A stretch of 64,000 bases of DNA from Gonatopus flavifemur (Eukaryota > Arthropoda > Insecta > Hymenoptera > Dryinidae), in contig JAFFJZ010000001.1 of assembly GCA_018340375.1 (NCBI GenBank), positions 41,408,001 to 41,472,000 on the forward strand, given 5' to 3'. A program made the position numbers and the translations under genes. The notes below the pieces were generated by a model that saw nothing but the letters and a program-made list of their open reading frames with translations, searched no databases and was not told the origin of the DNA. This document shows, one piece after another, positions 33,984 to 46,731 of the stretch; positions within the stretch are counted from its first letter, which is position 1; each line of letters starts with the position of its first letter.

Positions 33984-34989
33984 TACTTCCTCAATAAAGC
34001 CATGTTTCCCAATTATTTTGTCTTATTACTGGATCAATTCTTACTCCCCGAATTCGAATCAGTGGTATGTCACGAGCGATCAGCTCCAAGCGGTCTTTTG
34101 ATTGAATCAGAGAAGGACTTAGCACTACACGGAAGAAAGGAAGTTGTAAATTTCTCTGCGTAGCACAACAATGATGCACTTCGAGGCTTTGAATTCTAAA
34201 TTCTACCAGTTCATTGTCTTCATTGCAATTCATATCACACAAAAAATGAAAAGAGTGAAGGAAATTCCAGTTTCCAAATGTGAATCTGGTAGTTTTATTA
34301 TCTTATATTTTGTGAAATTTTCGATTAGTGTATTTCTCAGTACTTACTTTTTATTAATCCGGACTGGGATAGTATTTTTACACAGGGTCGATTATTCATC
34401 GCATCAATAAACCCACGATATCTTGCAATATCAAATAAATTGGTTGTTACGATCTCTAGGAATCATTTAATGATCTTTCTTCTCCGTGTAATAAAATTCG
34501 ACCCTCTGCCGAGGATCTTCAATAAATTCATTAGTAGAACAAAAGAAGCATCAACTGTACGCAACCAAAGTTTTCTGATTTCTGAAACTAATGTCTATAG
34601 GAAACTCTATCGTATCGTACTTCTATGAATTGAGAGATCGATGTGGCAGTGAGCAACAATGTGTAACGCAACAATAATGTTGTACTCTTCACCATCCGGT
34701 TGGTATGTATCCACCCCCATTATTCTCTTTTTCATTGTCTCTGCCACCCTGTCATCGTTATCGCCGTTTGATCGTAGTTGTCGTCGTCGTTGTCGCTGGG
34801 CTGGAAGTTGTAACGAGCTATCAACTAGCCAGAGAAGAACTTCTCTGTGGTTAGAGAGAAGTGGAGAATTTAATAAGAGACATGTAAGACATTTCAGATG
34901 AAAGTAGTGGAACGATTCACGAGAAATCTTCTGTTTTTTTTTCTTCTATCAATTATGATGGATTGTTTTAGACTTTTTTAATTCTCATA
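33984..34989. other. Gene-less stretch
   Basis: No supported gene. A CpG- and TCG-rich patch lies at about 34745-34800 (GTTGTCGTCGTCGTTGTCG). Confidence 0.3.
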
Positions 34990-35222
34990 CGCTGAAAGGA
35001 TTTTGTGATGAAAATTACCATGAAAATCTAGTAATCGAAGGACAAATGAAAATTCTTCAAAAAATTACTGTGCAGTCTGTAAAAGTGAGTGAGTTTTTCA
35101 ACAGTTGAAAGTGATATTTTCTCTAATTTTCACAAAATGCACAGTAATATTTGGAGAAATTCCTGCTTGTCCCTCGATAACTGAAATTCCACGGTAATTT
35201 TTCAAATAGAATTCTTTCAGTG
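34990..35222. mobile_element. MITE family E, copy 2
   Basis: Starts CGCTGAAAGGATTTTG and ends AATTCTTTCAGTG, flanked by TA (34988-34989, 35223-35224). The interior (ATTACTGTGCAGTCTGTAAA, CAGTTGAAAGTGATATTTTC, TGCTTGTCCCTCGAT) matches the copies at 21850 and 48422. Confidence 0.75.
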
Positions 35223-36337
35223 TATGAATTGAAATGTATGTTTGTGAAACTAATATCAATATTACGTACATGAATCATCTTTTCCAGTTAAATTTCGATA
35301 TTGATATTGTCAAGGCAGGACTGCAATATCAAAAAGTTCCATTCCACCTCACGGACGTTCTATGAACATTCTACGAACATTCTGTTTTCCAAAATTTATA
35401 ATTCTAACAAAAATGTAGATTGCGCTATCCGAATGTAGCATATTTTCAAACAAAGAAATTCTGGACTCTGCTTATATATATTGCAAAATGAGCGGGAAGA
35501 GAACACGTCTATGAAAGAATCCATGTGTTGCAATTTTTTGAAATTAGAAGAGCAAAGCAATCAAGCGTACTTCAGAGAGTAATAAATCTTCTAAACTCTG
35601 ACAGAGTTAAATTCCTTTCACAATCGGTAACACATTTCTTTTTTTACAAGACAGCAACGAAACGATCATGTCAGATTCAATCTTAAAGAAGTAAAATGTA
35701 GAGATGGTGATGGATTGAAGATGGTTCAACATGGATATAAATGGCACAGACTTTCATGAACGAGCAATAAAATTCCCGATTCTCAATACTGCACAGTGCA
35801 TGTATCTATTCCATTCAATCAACGACAATGAGTCTGATTTGATCCTAATAAGAAGACTTATATTAAAAACGTGACTTGCAAGTAGATTCATCTATTATGT
35901 AATTAGGATTTTTCGTTATTTTTTGTGGTTGTTTCTCTTTTTTAATATTTGTAAAACGAATTTCTTCATCAAGATTTGATAGTAAAAGCGATCGAATATA
36001 TTTTTTATGCCCAATCTCTTACATGATGGGATGAATTTAATCATTCTGATACAAATATGATAAAGAAATATGATTTTACACTTAAAGCATAGGAATAAGT
36101 ACTAAAATTTAGGTAATTCATAACAGGAATTATGGTAGCTGTTGCTATGTTGTGATATGAATGAATATATATATTTTTTAGTAGATATGAAGGAAAGGGA
36201 CTTTCAAAAGATAGTAAAATTCACTCATATACGCAAAAGAGCCGTTCCCGATAAGTCACATAGAAAACTATATCACGTTTCTCATTCATATTTGTAACAC
36301 ACTGAATTCAAAATCAATCATTCACCAAGATACTGTT
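35223..36337. other. Gene-less stretch
   Basis: AT-rich, with no supported feature. Confidence 0.3.
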
Positions 36338-36463
36338 CTAGTAGAAATCACTCTACTCATTTTCTACGCCTCGCAGGCCTCGTCAGAATCTTGTCAAGGA
36401 CTTACGAAGCCCAATAAGACTTCGTAATAACTTAGTAAATTACTAGAATGATTTCCACTAAGG
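36338..36463. mobile_element. CCCTAGTAGAAAT family, short diverged copy
   Basis: CTAGTAGAAATCACTCTACT at the left faces AGAATGATTTCCACTAAGG at the right. Inside, ACGCCTCGCAGGCCTCGT and CTTACGAAG...CTTCGTAA form further small inversions. Confidence 0.45.
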
Positions 36464-39266
36464 TACGTGACGTTATACGTTGTGATATTTTACATCACAT
36501 GATCAATGAATCACGTAGGTCATTCTATCAAGAACAATACTAAATAATAAAACAGACCATTTCCCAAGAAGCATATTCAAAAACACAAGATATAATAGGA
36601 AGATACTTCCGAACATAATTAATAAATAAATCGATTAGAATACGTACACGAGAAAGCAAAGTACGACAGGCATAAACATTAGACTGATTTCAATGCATTC
36701 TTAGTCCTAACGTGCCAAATTTAAGCAAGAAATTAGCTGAAACTAACTGACTGTCTGTGTAGACTGCCAAAAAAACTTGAAGAAAAAAATTGGACAGTTT
36801 TCATCAAACATCTTTGAGTAAATTCATAAACAATTTTTGTCAGTTGGCAAACATTCTTTGGGAAGTCACGAAAATTGATTGGAAATTTACGAATCCATAA
36901 GTTTTTCATCATACTTTTCTCCTTGGGAATTCACAAATGTTTTTACAGCGTCCATGGACTGTGTAAAATGAGCATAGATGAAGAACGCAATTTCTACGAA
37001 TCAATTATCCATCCCATATACAAAATACATGTAAGTTGTACAACATATTTTATAATTGCTCCAACAATGAACCGAAGAATAATCTATCTTCTATAGAATA
37101 TTCAGGTACACGTTCATCACGGAAGTCTTGAATATTTATCAATTTTCTATCCAAAACGGATCATGAATTAATGATTGAATATTTTGTTCCTTTTTATTTC
37201 AACGTGCGATAATCATGAACACGTATTACGTTCAATTTACGGAATTTACTCGATAAAACGATGCGCCCAAATTAGACATGAATCACGGATAATTATTGTA
37301 ATTACCAATCAACGACGTGTTTATCGTTATTTACAGACAATCGCATGGAGTTGTTAATCCATGAAGTTTGCTTTTTTTTTAATTTTCACTGCGTTGGATC
37401 GACTGTTGGTCAATTTTTCAGCGTGACTTTAATTTTGTACAATATATTCTGAAAAATGAGAGGAGTATAATGTTTGAAGCAATTTACAAAAGAGTTTGTA
37501 TCTCCCCACTCGACTCAATGTTATTGAATAGAATACCTATATCATATCGTGAAGCATCATACAATAAATGATATCATTATGAGAACCCCTTCACAATGCG
37601 AAGCGAGAAAAAACATACTTGAGATTTTAACCGTCTGTCTGAATCAGGTTCAAATGATGTTCTTGAGCTCCAAAGCCTGAATCCGAACCCAGAGTAAATC
37701 GGAGAACTCTTGTGAATCGAGTTCCAGGAAAACAACCGCAAACGATGCGGGCGTGAGAGAAGTACGTTGTTCGCGTATTCTTTTACGCTGGCCGGGTGTT
37801 GTCATCGCATGTTTTCCACAAAGAGGAAAAAAGAGGGAAAGAGAAAAAGAAAGACGACAACGAAGAAGTTGATGTAGAACCGCTGCGAAATAGTCCGATG
37901 ATGGTCGCGTTCCTTCGGGATATTCTTCCCACGATAACGATTAGAGACGACCAGAGGATCTGGTCTCTCTTCTTTGATCACCGACAAAGAGAGAACTATA
38001 TCATCCACCGACTCGTGTTTTATTATTCTCCGAGATATCATATTGACCACAGAAACGTGCTAGGAGAAGGGATCGATTTTTTACTGATTATATACATTGG
38101 TAAAAGAAATACACAACGGGTGGAGAACAATCGAATGGAAACAATATGAATTATAATAAGATTATAAAATTTAGACAATGAAAATAGTGATGGTATTCAT
38201 TTCACTGTCAGTACTGGAGTAGCGACGACGAATCTCAACAGATATTGGATTCGTACCAGTTAATTCTACTTCAGTTGAAATAATCTCTATCAATTTGTAG
38301 GCAAGGCTAAATGCGTTTAATGCAAACCACCCTCTTCCTTTATAAGTACATATAAACATACAGAAGCACGTGCGAATGAGCGGGAACGTGTAAGGCAGAG
38401 AAATGACATGAAACGAAGCGGCTCGCTTTGCTCTAGGCTTTAAGTTTTACCGCCAACATTGCCATTATCATTCTTCTACCACTTCTGTCTCCATCTTCGT
38501 CTCCCTCCTCCGTCTGTCTCTCTGTTTTTCTCTCTTTCACCCTTCTTATTCTTCGTTTTCTCCGTATTACCTTCCTTAACAGCATTTTGCTACGGCGGAT
38601 TTTCGCACGCCTGATGAGTTTTCGTCACGATTCTGTGGTCTTAGTCTCCGACAAGTCTGCCGCATCATGGAATCCACCGGTAAGCCAATGCGTACTTTTA
38701 TCCATTTTACATTGCCGCCATTGTCGTTGGAACAAACAGATACATACATGCAACAGTGAAGAACAAGCAAGAATGGGAAAGAACAGTGTTCATATTTATA
38801 TTTTCTTCATGATTCGAGGAAAAAAAAGAAATTTTCTTGCGATTGGCTGCCATATAAATTATGTAAAACAGGGAACAATGAAATAGAGGAAAAAGATGAA
38901 ACTCCTTTCGATTATGTACGAAATGAATCGCAAACCGTGAATGGATTTTCAGTACTTGGATTATAGTTTGAATCTGAAGGCTGAAGGGGTATGGTCTCTT
39001 CCTTCAATTTCAAGGTGAAAAAACTCCAGAGAAAGAAAATGTTGACCTTGCATCTTCGCAATGTGGATGGATTCTTAACAACCGAGCAGAGCCTACCTAC
39101 CTGGGAATAAAAGTTGGTGTGATCATAGCACGTACTTCGTATAATTCAAACTCTATCGTCAATTAATTTTATTGAAGATACAAAGTTCGTGATTATTTAG
39201 AACTCGAGTCTATTGAAACAGATACATTCAAAACAGCAAGGACCATTCAAATTATCGGACTTTGAA
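36464..39266. other. Gene-less stretch with CpG-rich patches
   Basis: No gene is supported. Two patches are clearly richer in CpG: about 37735-38010 (the plus frame here gives an acidic and basic stretch ending in DILPTITIRDDQRIWSLFFDH, opened only by a non-ATG codon) and about 38395-38660. These may be conserved non-coding DNA or exons I cannot delimit. Confidence 0.3.
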
Positions 39267-40017
39267 CCCTAGTAGAAATTATGATTGGGTATTAGATGGG
39301 TCCCAGCTAGTTTTCCCAGATGGCAGGTTGGTTTCTAGCTAGTTTTTTAACGTATTTTCTACCCTGTTCCTACACGGGAAAAAAAATCTAGGGAATAGCG
39401 CATGAGCACTGATCACATATCAATCGCAAGAAGACATTGAAATAAAAGGATGGAACTATCCGCTCATCCCATGCCGCAATGCGATAAGTGCATATGTTCA
39501 TATTCTTATTCCAAGGAGTTCCATGGAATAAACCGGTGAAACTTCTTGCGATTGATATGTCATCGGTGCTCATGCGCTAGTTCCTAGATTTTATCTCCGT
39601 GTACCGAGATGTCCTAGGAAATTGCTATAGCGTAGATCAAATTGATAAGTAGAAATGTGAAATCAGGTTTTTCTCAGTAACATCACACCTATGAATAAGG
39701 CGAAAATCTATTTTGAAATTTGATCCCAAGTCAAGTACGTTACTTTTGAATTTATTTTCATAAAATAATCCCGAGTGACAAATTGAAACATTTGGGCTTC
39801 CTTTGATTCCTCTGGCCGTATTCATGGACTATCAATGTTATTGTACTACGATGTTATTGTAGTACGATCAGTTGAAGCGTGGAAAATCTACATAAATCTG
39901 CTGCATGTTTGAGCACTGAAGTCAAATTGGCTGGAATGTGTTATCTAGTTGCCCTCACATGGGTCTTACCAAGTACATGGGAGATAAGTGGGACGCCCAA
40001 ACAAATTTCTATCAGGG
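39267..40017. mobile_element. CCCTAGTAGAAAT family element carrying a nested MITE
   Basis: CCCTAGTAGAAATTATGATT at the left faces AAATTTCTATCAGGG at the right. It aligns with 51175-51635 over most of its length (shared GTCAAATTGACTGGAATG-like and CCATAAAATAATCCC words). Relative to that copy it has a 231-bp gain, the element at 39373-39601 plus a second TA, and some extra sequence near 39300-39345. Confidence 0.75.
39373..39601. mobile_element. Nested long-arm hairpin MITE, TA duplication
   Basis: It starts CACGGGAAAAAAAATCTAGG and ends CCTAGATTTTATCTCCGTG. Arms include AGCGCATGAGCAC and ATATCAATCGCAAGAAG with exact inverses. TA flanks it (39371-39372, 39602-39603). Removing the element and one TA restores a 25-bp junction that aligns without gaps to 51240-51264. 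Confidence 0.85.
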
Positions 40018-40192
40018 ACTGCACAATTGAATACTCGGATTGCAAATCTAATGAAAATGTATATATCACAGTCATATGGTCATTAGATTTCGCTCATTTG
40101 ATCCCTGTGATGGTTGTTTGAATTTGCCAATAATGATGACTCCGCCGATGGGATAGGGTTTCAATTTCCACATGGATTGTATTTAATATGTG

Positions 40193-40448
40193 CACGCGGA
40201 GAAAATTTACCTGAAAAAATACTACACTTTATAGTAAAATAGGGACAAAATCACATTTTGGGGTCATGTATTATATGTTGTCATTAAAATTACTATGCTT
40301 TCTAGTAGAGAGTGATGGAATTCTGTTATTCATTAATAGAATGTATAGTAATTTTAATGACAACATATAATACATAACCCCAAAATGTGATTTTTTTCCT
40401 ATTTTACTATAAAGTGTAGTAATGTTTCAAGTCGCTTTTCTCTGCGTG
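40193..40448. mobile_element. Palindromic MITE, TG duplication
   Basis: The ends CACGCGGAGAAAATTT and CGCTTTTCTCTGCGTG are inverted, with TG at 40191-40192 and 40449-40450. The arms (ACACTTTATAGTAAAATAGG, CAAAATCACATTTTGGGGT, ATATGTTGTCATTAAAATTA) are matched almost exactly in inverse on the right side. Confidence 0.8.
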
Positions 40449-40769
40449 TGACGAGATCACTTTTTTCAATACTTTCTTTATAGATGAATTTAGTTCGACA
40501 ATTGTGAAACATAGTACGAACTTCAAGTTGAAACTGCGGTGTGAATCCATAGATATCTGTTCACGTGATGGATAAAATGCCAAGGCATGATCACCATAGA
40601 TTTGCTATGCAAAGTAAGATGAGGTGCACGAAGATATTATCTATGGAGTCAAAGTGTATTTTTCTAATCGAACAAAACAAGTCGCCCATGATGGATTTTG
40701 CTGGTATATAAACTCATGTTTCTGGCATAATGTTTCTTCGAGTTTCAACTTTCTATTACTCAAAATGTT

Positions 40770-40874
40770 CAAGTGTTCACATTCTTATAAGTGTTCGATT
40801 TTCTTGTAAGTGTCAATTTTTATTCAGTGTTCAATCTTCATCAAGTGTTCGATTCTTTTCGAGTGTATTCGATC
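40770..40874. repeat. Minisatellite, 17-19 bp unit, about six copies
   Basis: Units beginning near 40770, 40789, 40808, 40825, 40843 and 40861 follow the pattern (A)AGTGTTCGATTYTTWTC with substitutions. It is a small decayed tandem array. Confidence 0.65.
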
Positions 40875-41042
40875 CATGTACGAATTTTATTTTGGATAGC
40901 GTTTGTTTCTTCTGAAATATCAAATGTAAAATACATTGAACCTTTCGGTTTCAGTGAATTTACAGGGATTACTTAGTGCATAAGGATGAATCAAACTATA
41001 TTCATGGTGTTCTACAAATCTGAGATGTGAACATTCAACTAC

Positions 41043-41265
41043 TTATGGGAAAAATTGATTCCCAAGCATCTCATAAGAGTTAATTAGAGACAAATCAATT
41101 GAACATTTACGAGAGAAATTGATCTCCAAGAATCCTGTAAATCTCAATTTAACAGAGATTTTAATTGGAATAATTGAAAATTTAGTGTCTGTGAAAAACA
41201 TTGATTTCCAAGAATTTCACAGATGTTTGATTGGAAATGGAACAATTGAATCTCATAAATTGGAA
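41043..41265. repeat. Three imperfect tandem units of about 75 bp
   Basis: The phrase AAATTGATT(T/C)CCAAG(A/C)AT recurs at about 41050, 41118 and 41198. Each is preceded by a short purine stretch that pairs with the following bases into a small hairpin, for example TGGGAAAAATTGATTCCCA. Each unit ends with related ATTGAA.ATTT-like sequence. Confidence 0.5.
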
Positions 41266-42022
41266 ACAACATGCATTTGTCCAAAGTATGACTAATATTG
41301 AAGAAAAAAACTGAACATTTAGAATCCATTGTTAAATCAAAAGAAACACTTTTAATTCAGAATAAATTAGAACCGAGAATACAATACAACGTTTAGGAAG
41401 ATAGTAGATATTCTGATTGAGATTTGAAACTGAAATTAAGCTGTCTGAAAATAAATTGTCTTATATCCTTTTATCCAACTCTTGAGTATAATAAATATGA
41501 TATTTTTGTTATAAACTCAATGTTATTATTTAACTTTCCTTTCTCAATTGCTCTGTTTCTCCCCGTTCTTGTCCATGGCACAAAATAGAGGAACTTATAT
41601 TTTGAGGTGTTAATATTAATATTAGTTCCTATCTCTGTGTTACTAAAGGAAATAATATTCTTCGAATACCTTTGAACGTAACAAATCTCACTAAGAGTAC
41701 TTTTTTGTCATAGTATAAATTCCAAATTTCACAATACAGTTCTTTCAATAGAAATTATGTTCACGACAAGAGAAAAAGCATCCACCTAAGGGAATACCCT
41801 AACAAGAATCAATCCGCGTGAAATTACTTCGAAATCACAGAAACAAGAGAGATCCTACAAATACGATAATCAATAATCAAGGCGCAGCGTAAATCTGATA
41901 AAAATCTGATCTTAGCAGCAAAAAAGGCTATCGTCGATGAGAGCCTAATTAAATTCTTCTTCCAATTATCACAACTTCATAAATTTATCCAAAACCTAAC
42001 AAGGATTCTTCAGAACTCATTG
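41266..42022. other. Gene-less stretch
   Basis: AT-rich, with no supported feature. Confidence 0.3.
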
Positions 42023-42308
42023 CACTGAAAATCTGCAATAATAACTATGACAAGTTATGTTGTTCTAAAACTAATAACAATTTAACCATACCAATTCTAT
42101 TTCGCCAACTTATTTGAATTATAAAAAGAACATACATACCCTGAGAAAAACCTGCAGCTGAAAACGAGTGCAAATACATTTTTGTAGTTAAAGTAGCCGT
42201 ATTATCCATTGAAGTAGCTATGAAAATCGCTGGGATAGTGAAAATATAGCTATTGTGACTAAACACTGTACTTGGGCTGATTTTTAGCTACAGTAATTTT
42301 TCTCAGTG
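42023..42308. mobile_element. MITE with TAGC/CAGC-rich interior
   Basis: CACTGAAAATCTGC at the left and TTTTTCTCAGTG at the right are inverted. The flanks are TG and TA, so only one base agrees. Interior words TAGCTAT, GTAGCCG and TTTAGCTACAG resemble the CAGCAA-rich element at 57984. A further CAGTG-TA end occurs at about 42529-42535, suggesting a second element directly behind it. Confidence 0.45.
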
Positions 42309-42614
42309 TATGATCCTAACCTTCACGAAGAGAAGAAAATAGACAGAACGAATTTACGCTATGCAGTACTGCTATTTCGCAGTACTCATTATAGTTTTGC
42401 CAGCAAAGACAAATTTCACTCCAATACTTATGATTGTGATCACAATGATTGCTACTATTCCGCTGCATTTTTGTTTGTTTTTGCATCGATTGCTGTCTTT
42501 TGAAGTAACGAGTGATGATTTCTTTGCTCAGTGTACGTAACAAATTAAACACTTTAGAATGAATGTTTTACTATGAGAAAAGCAAATTAAAATTCTATAT
42601 TCAGAAATTCCATA

Positions 42615-42915
42615 CACAGAGAGAAAAAATTTGCCAACGCAGCAAATCGAAATATTATATATATAGAATAGCGAATTCTTCTGCTAACTCAGGTGAAAAT
42701 TCACTGCCACAGTGAACTCGATTGCTGAGAGAGTAACATGATTAACTGAATCAGTAAATTTTTCGCTGAACTAGCAACATTTCCAGTATTATAAACAGAA
42801 TAGCAAACGAATTTTGCTTGGAGAGTCGACATTTTTTGTTCCCAGAGGTAAAAAATCGCTGTCGAGGCTAACAAAATTACTGTGATAGCAACTAGATTGT
42901 TGTTTCAGCAAAAGG
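42615..42915. mobile_element. Possible CAGCAA-type MITE, right end unclear
   Basis: After TA (42613-42614) the sequence CACAGAGAGAAAAAATTTGC opens the element. The interior has many CAGCAAA, TTGCT and GCTAACTCAG words in both orientations, like 57984-58283. No clean right end was found; the end given is a guess near the last CAGCAAAA words. Confidence 0.35.
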
Positions 42916-45900
42916 TATCCAGCAAAATCAAATTTCGGTATCAATTCAAGGAAAATCCAAGCGAAATAGGAATAAACATAAATGATTCGTTATTTGAGAG
43001 CGATTGACATAATCGGGAATCATAGTTCACATACAAACGATACCCATGATATTGAGTGATCGAACTTCGGAAGATTTTCAAATGAAGAAGAGAAACTTTG
43101 AATTGCAGTTGGTTCGGTAAGAGCGATTACGAGAATGTATATATGGCATTGATGACAGGACACGGAAAAGAACTTAAGAGAAGCATCGCGTTCACCTTTA
43201 TAGAAGGAAAAACCTCAGAAAAAAGTAATCAGTATTCAGTTTCCGTTTCTTTTTCTCCTTATTTTTTTCTTATGTGGACAACATTAGGAAACCGTCACGT
43301 ACCAAGAATACTCTAAATGTTATGAAATGGATATCCAGAATTAGAGAAAGAAATACGAGAGAAAGAATGAAACGCGGAATCCAATTTGAAAAAAGAGGGA
43401 AAAGGAATCAGTCAGAAATAATGATATGATATTTCATCGATACGTTCTCGTCGATGAATATAATTTTCAGTGCACAAAATATACATCCGTCATATCGATT
43501 TCACCATCGGTACGTACGAAAGATACGTTAACAAGCGAAGAACGTAACGATGGTTTTCTGGTGATGAACCGGTGCCATCCCCTGCGATGATATGGAGTGA
43601 ATTCAGCGGAAAATGTTGATCACGCTTTTGAAATCCAATTCACGCACCACCACCGCCAAGGGAAGAGAGAGAATGAGGGATGGAGAGAGCTTTAACGAAT
43701 CTGTAAAAAGGATTCGCCCACCTAACCAACCCAACCTTACTCGACTGCGACTCTCGTAAATCGTGAAAAATTTTCATCCTACTGTGGTTTATTTCGTTCT
43801 CGCATTAAACCCGAATTCATAACTCAACCTAGGGTGCAATACGCGTTATGTTCGTCGGATAAATATGGTGGGATATATTCGGTCCCAGGTATCGCTAACA
43901 GAGAGGAAGATAGAAGAGGGCAAAGTCAGAAAAAAAGAGAATCGAAAACGGTCACACCATTCACACAATTCTTGTTTCAATGGTTCGTTGGAATTCTCAC
44001 TGCGTTTATTTGCCGAATATATCGATTCAAACACATTTTCATTCTTGTTGTCGGAAAAATTGAGATATTGTATTCATCACCAGAAACGTATAAGGTTTTG
44101 TCAAGTGCGATTTCATAGAGAATCCACTATTCATTGTGAAAACCCATCGATAAATCAATGACACTTGATCGTACAAAGAATTCGAGTGACAAATCTATGT
44201 GACTTTTACCAATGGTCCAATCGTTGCGATATCGTAATAATTGATTTATTCTGCGCTTTTTTTTCCTCTGCTCGTGTGGGCAAAGGGGAAAACATGACTT
44301 ATCGCATGTATGATGAAATTTGAAATCGTTCGAAATTCAATATCTACGTATTCAATTTGGAGTTGTTGGAGATTGATTTCCATATGTATGTTTTTATTTG
44401 AAACATAGAATTGTCAACGTCATTGGGTTGGCCGTGTTCCGACGACCGTGTTATTTCAACCTACATCTTTCAAAACATCACAAACATTTATCACGTGATC
44501 AGATGATTTTTCATTTAAATCTCAGAACATTCAAATTTTGTAACAATGTCCCATGCAGAGATTTTATCCGACTGCTGAAACATGAGTCGATCGAACAATT
44601 GGGCTAGCGATGATCCAAAGGTGGCGAACGATCGTCGTTGTTCGTGGTTGATCCAAGAGTGGACAAATGTACATCACTGAAATCTTTCTATCACTCGGAT
44701 ATTGTTATGAAATTGATTCCCCACGGGAATAATTTTATTGTTTGAGATAAATTTCATAGACAATTCGTACAAGTTCAATTGAATATATGGTAATTAAATC
44801 ACCTGAATGTTGATTGAACATTTTCAAACCGATGAATCCAAATAAGAAATAGATGAATTCTGTTCCACTTGGGAATCAATGATGAAAAATAATGTTAGTC
44901 ATAATTGAATAATGAATGACTTCAATTGAAACTATATTTATTCGAATTCAATCAATTCCCCAATTAAGAGTTATGACACAAATTGGATCAACCTTTTGAC
45001 TACGAGCCATGAAAATCCCAATGAACTTGACGTACAAAATTTTAAAAACCTTGATTACATATTCATTTAGTGAATGAGAAATTTCTATTATACGCTGTTT
45101 ACAATGCCAGATGTCCATGGACTTTTGTTCTCTTCAATCAGTTTCTACCTGGCATTGTGAAGGGAATAGATAAACACGTTGCAATTTACTTTGAATGAAA
45201 TCATTTCGGCGGTCTCAACTGATGAACACTTTATAAGTATGACAATTGAGGAAAATGGAAATTCTGATGTGATATATGTTTTCTATACTTTTTTCCATTT
45301 TCATAAATTATATTTCATGTAAAATCAAAATTAGAAACTATTTTCACGAAAAATTGTCCTTTGGAAACAAGTTTTCTACCTGTCCGGTTTGTTTACCGGA
45401 ATGAGAAATGGCACTCCACCTGCTCACGTTATTCAAATAAATGAGTGTTTCATGATATATCAATTGTGTTAAACTGCAAACGATCATTTATTGATTTGAA
45501 TGAAAAATATAACGTTGATGCATGAATAATACGAATTCCCATATCAATTTTACTACCAATATTTAATTTCATCGGTATAATCAATACAGCAAGCACGAAC
45601 GAATTGTACACAGAACAAAAATAGGGTCAATAAAGAATACTATGAATTACTTCTCTCGTTACTAAAATTGATTGAACCTTCGATCCGCTGTATTACCATC
45701 GTGCGATTGTTTCCAATATACTTATTCCGGTGGCAATACAAAATTCGTTCACTCGATACAATTTTTGTGCGCGGTGGATTAAAAACAATTGTTCGCCTCA
45801 CAGGGAGGCGAAATAAAGAAAAATGAGAAACTTTGGAATCCTTGATTCAAGCGATTTGTCTATCTCTCTAACAATCTTCTTTTTCCCCTCTTCTTTATCA

Positions 45901-46731
45901 CGTGAAAATGGAAATAAATACTCCCCAGTGATCTCTAAAGGTTTAAAACAGGCCCTGGATGAATATCATGGTACGTGGAACCAGTCCACCAGCATCGACA
46001 AAGCTGATTTCTCCAGAGGGGTGAACGAAAAGAATATATTACTATGTGTATGTATGTGCACACACTAGATTTCTCTATTTCTTTCTACCCTCCTTCTAAC
46101 GGATGTGTTGTTGCATCGCCGTCGTATCTCGTCGTTTCAACGACGGTTGTGGCGCCGGAAGTAAGGACGCCATCGGTTTCACCTTTTGCCGTCGATGTGT
46201 GTACAACGGTAGCTTTCCTTCCTAAACTACATCCTTTGCAACGGACTCCCGGGAGTCGTTTCGAGAAAAGGGAATCTCACACGTGTGTGCGTATGTAGAT
46301 ATGTCTTCCGTATATACACACATATGTGTATACATATTTGTATATACGAGAAGAGGGAAAGGAGGTGTTCGCCAATTTATCCTACCCAACAATGACATGC
46401 CTTAAGACCTGTATACACATAAACGCATTCTTTCGTTCTCAATTTGTTCACTCACTCATGGATCGATCAAATCTTCCACTGTGGAAATATTTGAGTGAAT
46501 TCGATATCTATATTTGAAAACAATGTGGAAATGAAATTATGGTCTTTGAAAATAAAGCGATCTTCAAATACTGTGATGCAAGAGGTCCTTTTGTCAGCGC
46601 AATCGACATTTGAAAAAAAAAACACAATCCTTTCTGAATGACTGAACTGAAAATATATATTCTTCAAAAAAAAAAATTTGTCATCTCAGAATGAATTTTA
46701 TTGGGATTAATCGCGCCTGAAAGTTGACTGA
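42916..46731. other. Gene-less stretch with CpG-rich patches
   Basis: No gene is supported. CpG-rich patches at about 43500-43760 and 46110-46275 stand out from AT-rich flanks. An ATG-opened frame across the second patch (46044-46298) gives a valine/threonine/proline-rich peptide and is not recognised. A TATATACACAC-type microsatellite lies at about 46310-46348. No element ends were recognised in 44160-45820. Confidence 0.3.

Noticed and set aside
40770..40874. CRISPR-like array of short repeats
   Set aside because: Units are imperfect and directly adjacent without spacers, and the window is eukaryotic. It is a minisatellite.
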